DNA from: an uncultured Ignavibacteria bacterium | GTDB lineage: Bacteria; Bacteroidota; Ignavibacteria; Ignavibacteriales; Melioribacteraceae | Direction of reading: 5' to 3' | DNA: 7,233 bases | NCBI GenBank assembly: GCA_937930275.1 | Contig: CALGLM010000479.1 | Coordinates: 1-7,233, forward strand | Shown: piece after piece, positions 6,702 to 7,233 of the stretch | Numbering within the stretch: the stretch's first letter is position 1 | How the letters are laid out: every line of letters begins with the position of its first letter | Notes under the pieces: generated by a model | Databases searched by the model: none | What the model was told of the DNA's origin: nothing | Seen by the model: only the letters and a program-made list of their open reading frames with translations | Made by a program: the position numbers and the translations under genes

Positions 6702-7196
6702 ATGGCAGGAAATAATAGAAAAAAAGATTTAAGCTTATTACAAAAGATGTATATTCCCGAAATAATGAAGGGGCTTGCATTAACATTTAAAAACATGCTG
6801 CGTAAGCCGGTTACTATGGAGTATCCGGAAGTTAAATTTGTTCCTCCGGCATCATATCGCGGGCGTCCTGTATTGGTTAAAGAAGAAAGCGGAATGGGAC
6901 GCTGTGTTGCATGCGGATTATGCAGCAGAGTATGCCCCGCATTAGCTATTGAAGTGCAAGCCGGTGAAATTGAAGCCGAAAAAGAAAGATTTCCGATTAA
7001 ATTCGAAATTAATATGCTACGTTGTATCTTTTGTGGTTTTTGCGAAGAAGTTTGCCCCGAAGAAGCTATTGTAATGAGTAAAGATTACGAATTAGTTTTT
7101 ACAAACAGAGAAGATGCAATTTTTGGAAAAGACAAATTACTTGTTTCGATTAACGACTTAAAAGACAGACTTGAATTTTTAAGACAAAATAAATAA
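6702..7196 (+). CDS. nuoI: NADH-quinone oxidoreductase subunit I (NuoI)
   Basis: This 164-residue ferredoxin-like subunit carries two [4Fe-4S] clusters, N6a and N6b, passing electrons from NuoG toward the terminal cluster N2 in NuoB. The two motifs are C68, C71, C74, C78 and C108, C111, C114, C118, each ending in CP. In the family the last cysteine of each motif ligates the other cluster. These eight are the only cysteines. The N-terminus has the family's amphipathic helix (IPEIMKGLALTFKNML, 18-33) that rests on the membrane near NuoH, followed by PVTMEYPE and the YRGRPVL segment. AGGA at 6693-6696, five bases before the ATG, supports the start. The gene follows nuoH after 10 bp. The length is ordinary and nothing is missing. 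Confidence 0.97.
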   Translation: MAGNNRKKDLSLLQKMYIPEIMKGLALTFKNMLRKPVTMEYPEVKFVPPASYRGRPVLVKEESGMGRCVACGLCSRVCPALAIEVQAGEIEAEKERFPIKFEINMLRCIFCGFCEEVCPEEAIVMSKDYELVFTNREDAIFGKDKLLVSINDLKDRLEFLRQNK

Positions 7197-7217
7197 ATTT
7201 TACTTTTACGGTAAATT

Positions 7218-7233
7218 ATGGCATATAGACTTA
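7218..7233 (+). CDS. Start of a further gene, probably nuoJ (cut by the window edge)
   Basis: An ATG 21 bp after nuoI opens a frame reading MAYRL up to the last base. The spacing and orientation match the rest of the operon, and nuoJ follows nuoI in most bacterial complex I operons. Five codons cannot identify a protein, and no strong ribosome binding site is visible, so the assignment rests on gene order alone. Confidence 0.45.

Noticed and set aside
1..7233. CRISPR array, tRNA, rRNA, insertion sequence or prophage
   Set aside because: I found no regularly spaced repeats of 20-40 bases, no tRNA-like TTCGA arm with a matching acceptor stem, no transposase motifs and no terminal repeats.

Overview
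The window is A+T-rich bacterial DNA (about one third G+C by eye). It holds one leftward gene, a chemoreceptor, and a rightward cluster of four complete genes: an M16 zinc peptidase, then nuoG, nuoH and nuoI of respiratory complex I. The first five codons of a further gene, probably nuoJ, lie at the right edge. The organism is motile or at least chemosensory, and has a membrane NADH- or ferredoxin-linked quinone reductase. The A+T bias, the shortened NuoG and the chemoreceptor style would fit a Bacteroidota/Ignavibacteria-type (FCB group) bacterium. That placement is a guess, because no rRNA or marker gene is present.

Layout. Bases 1-480 carry no convincing gene. They hold a near-consensus sigma-70-type promoter (96-124) and a dense set of short inverted repeats, including alternating TTACC/GGTAA words (190-282) and a perfect 9-bp stem (221-246). 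Bases 481-2394 (minus strand) encode a 637-residue methyl-accepting chemotaxis protein with two HAMP-like modules. Bases 2395-2707 are the divergent intergenic region, with a candidate promoter for each side. Bases 2708-7196 (plus strand) form a tight operon: the M16 peptidase (GTG start) overlaps nuoG by one base (TAATG), with gaps of 37 bp to nuoH, 10 bp to nuoI and 21 bp to the next start.

How the genes work together. NuoG (clusters N1b, N5, N4, N7) and NuoI (N6a, N6b) form part of the iron-sulfur wire that carries electrons to the quinone site next to NuoB and NuoH; NuoH is the membrane subunit coupling quinone reduction to proton movement. The usual partners nuoE and nuoF are not directly upstream of nuoG. 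Their place is taken by the M16 peptidase, which appears to be the first gene of this transcription unit. The peptidase may act in processing or quality control of the complex, or may simply share the transcript.

I do not see strong evidence for a wholly new system. The points most worth a second look are the peptidase translationally coupled to nuoG, the operon that seems to start at nuoG, the double-HAMP receptor, and the structured non-coding stretch at the left end.
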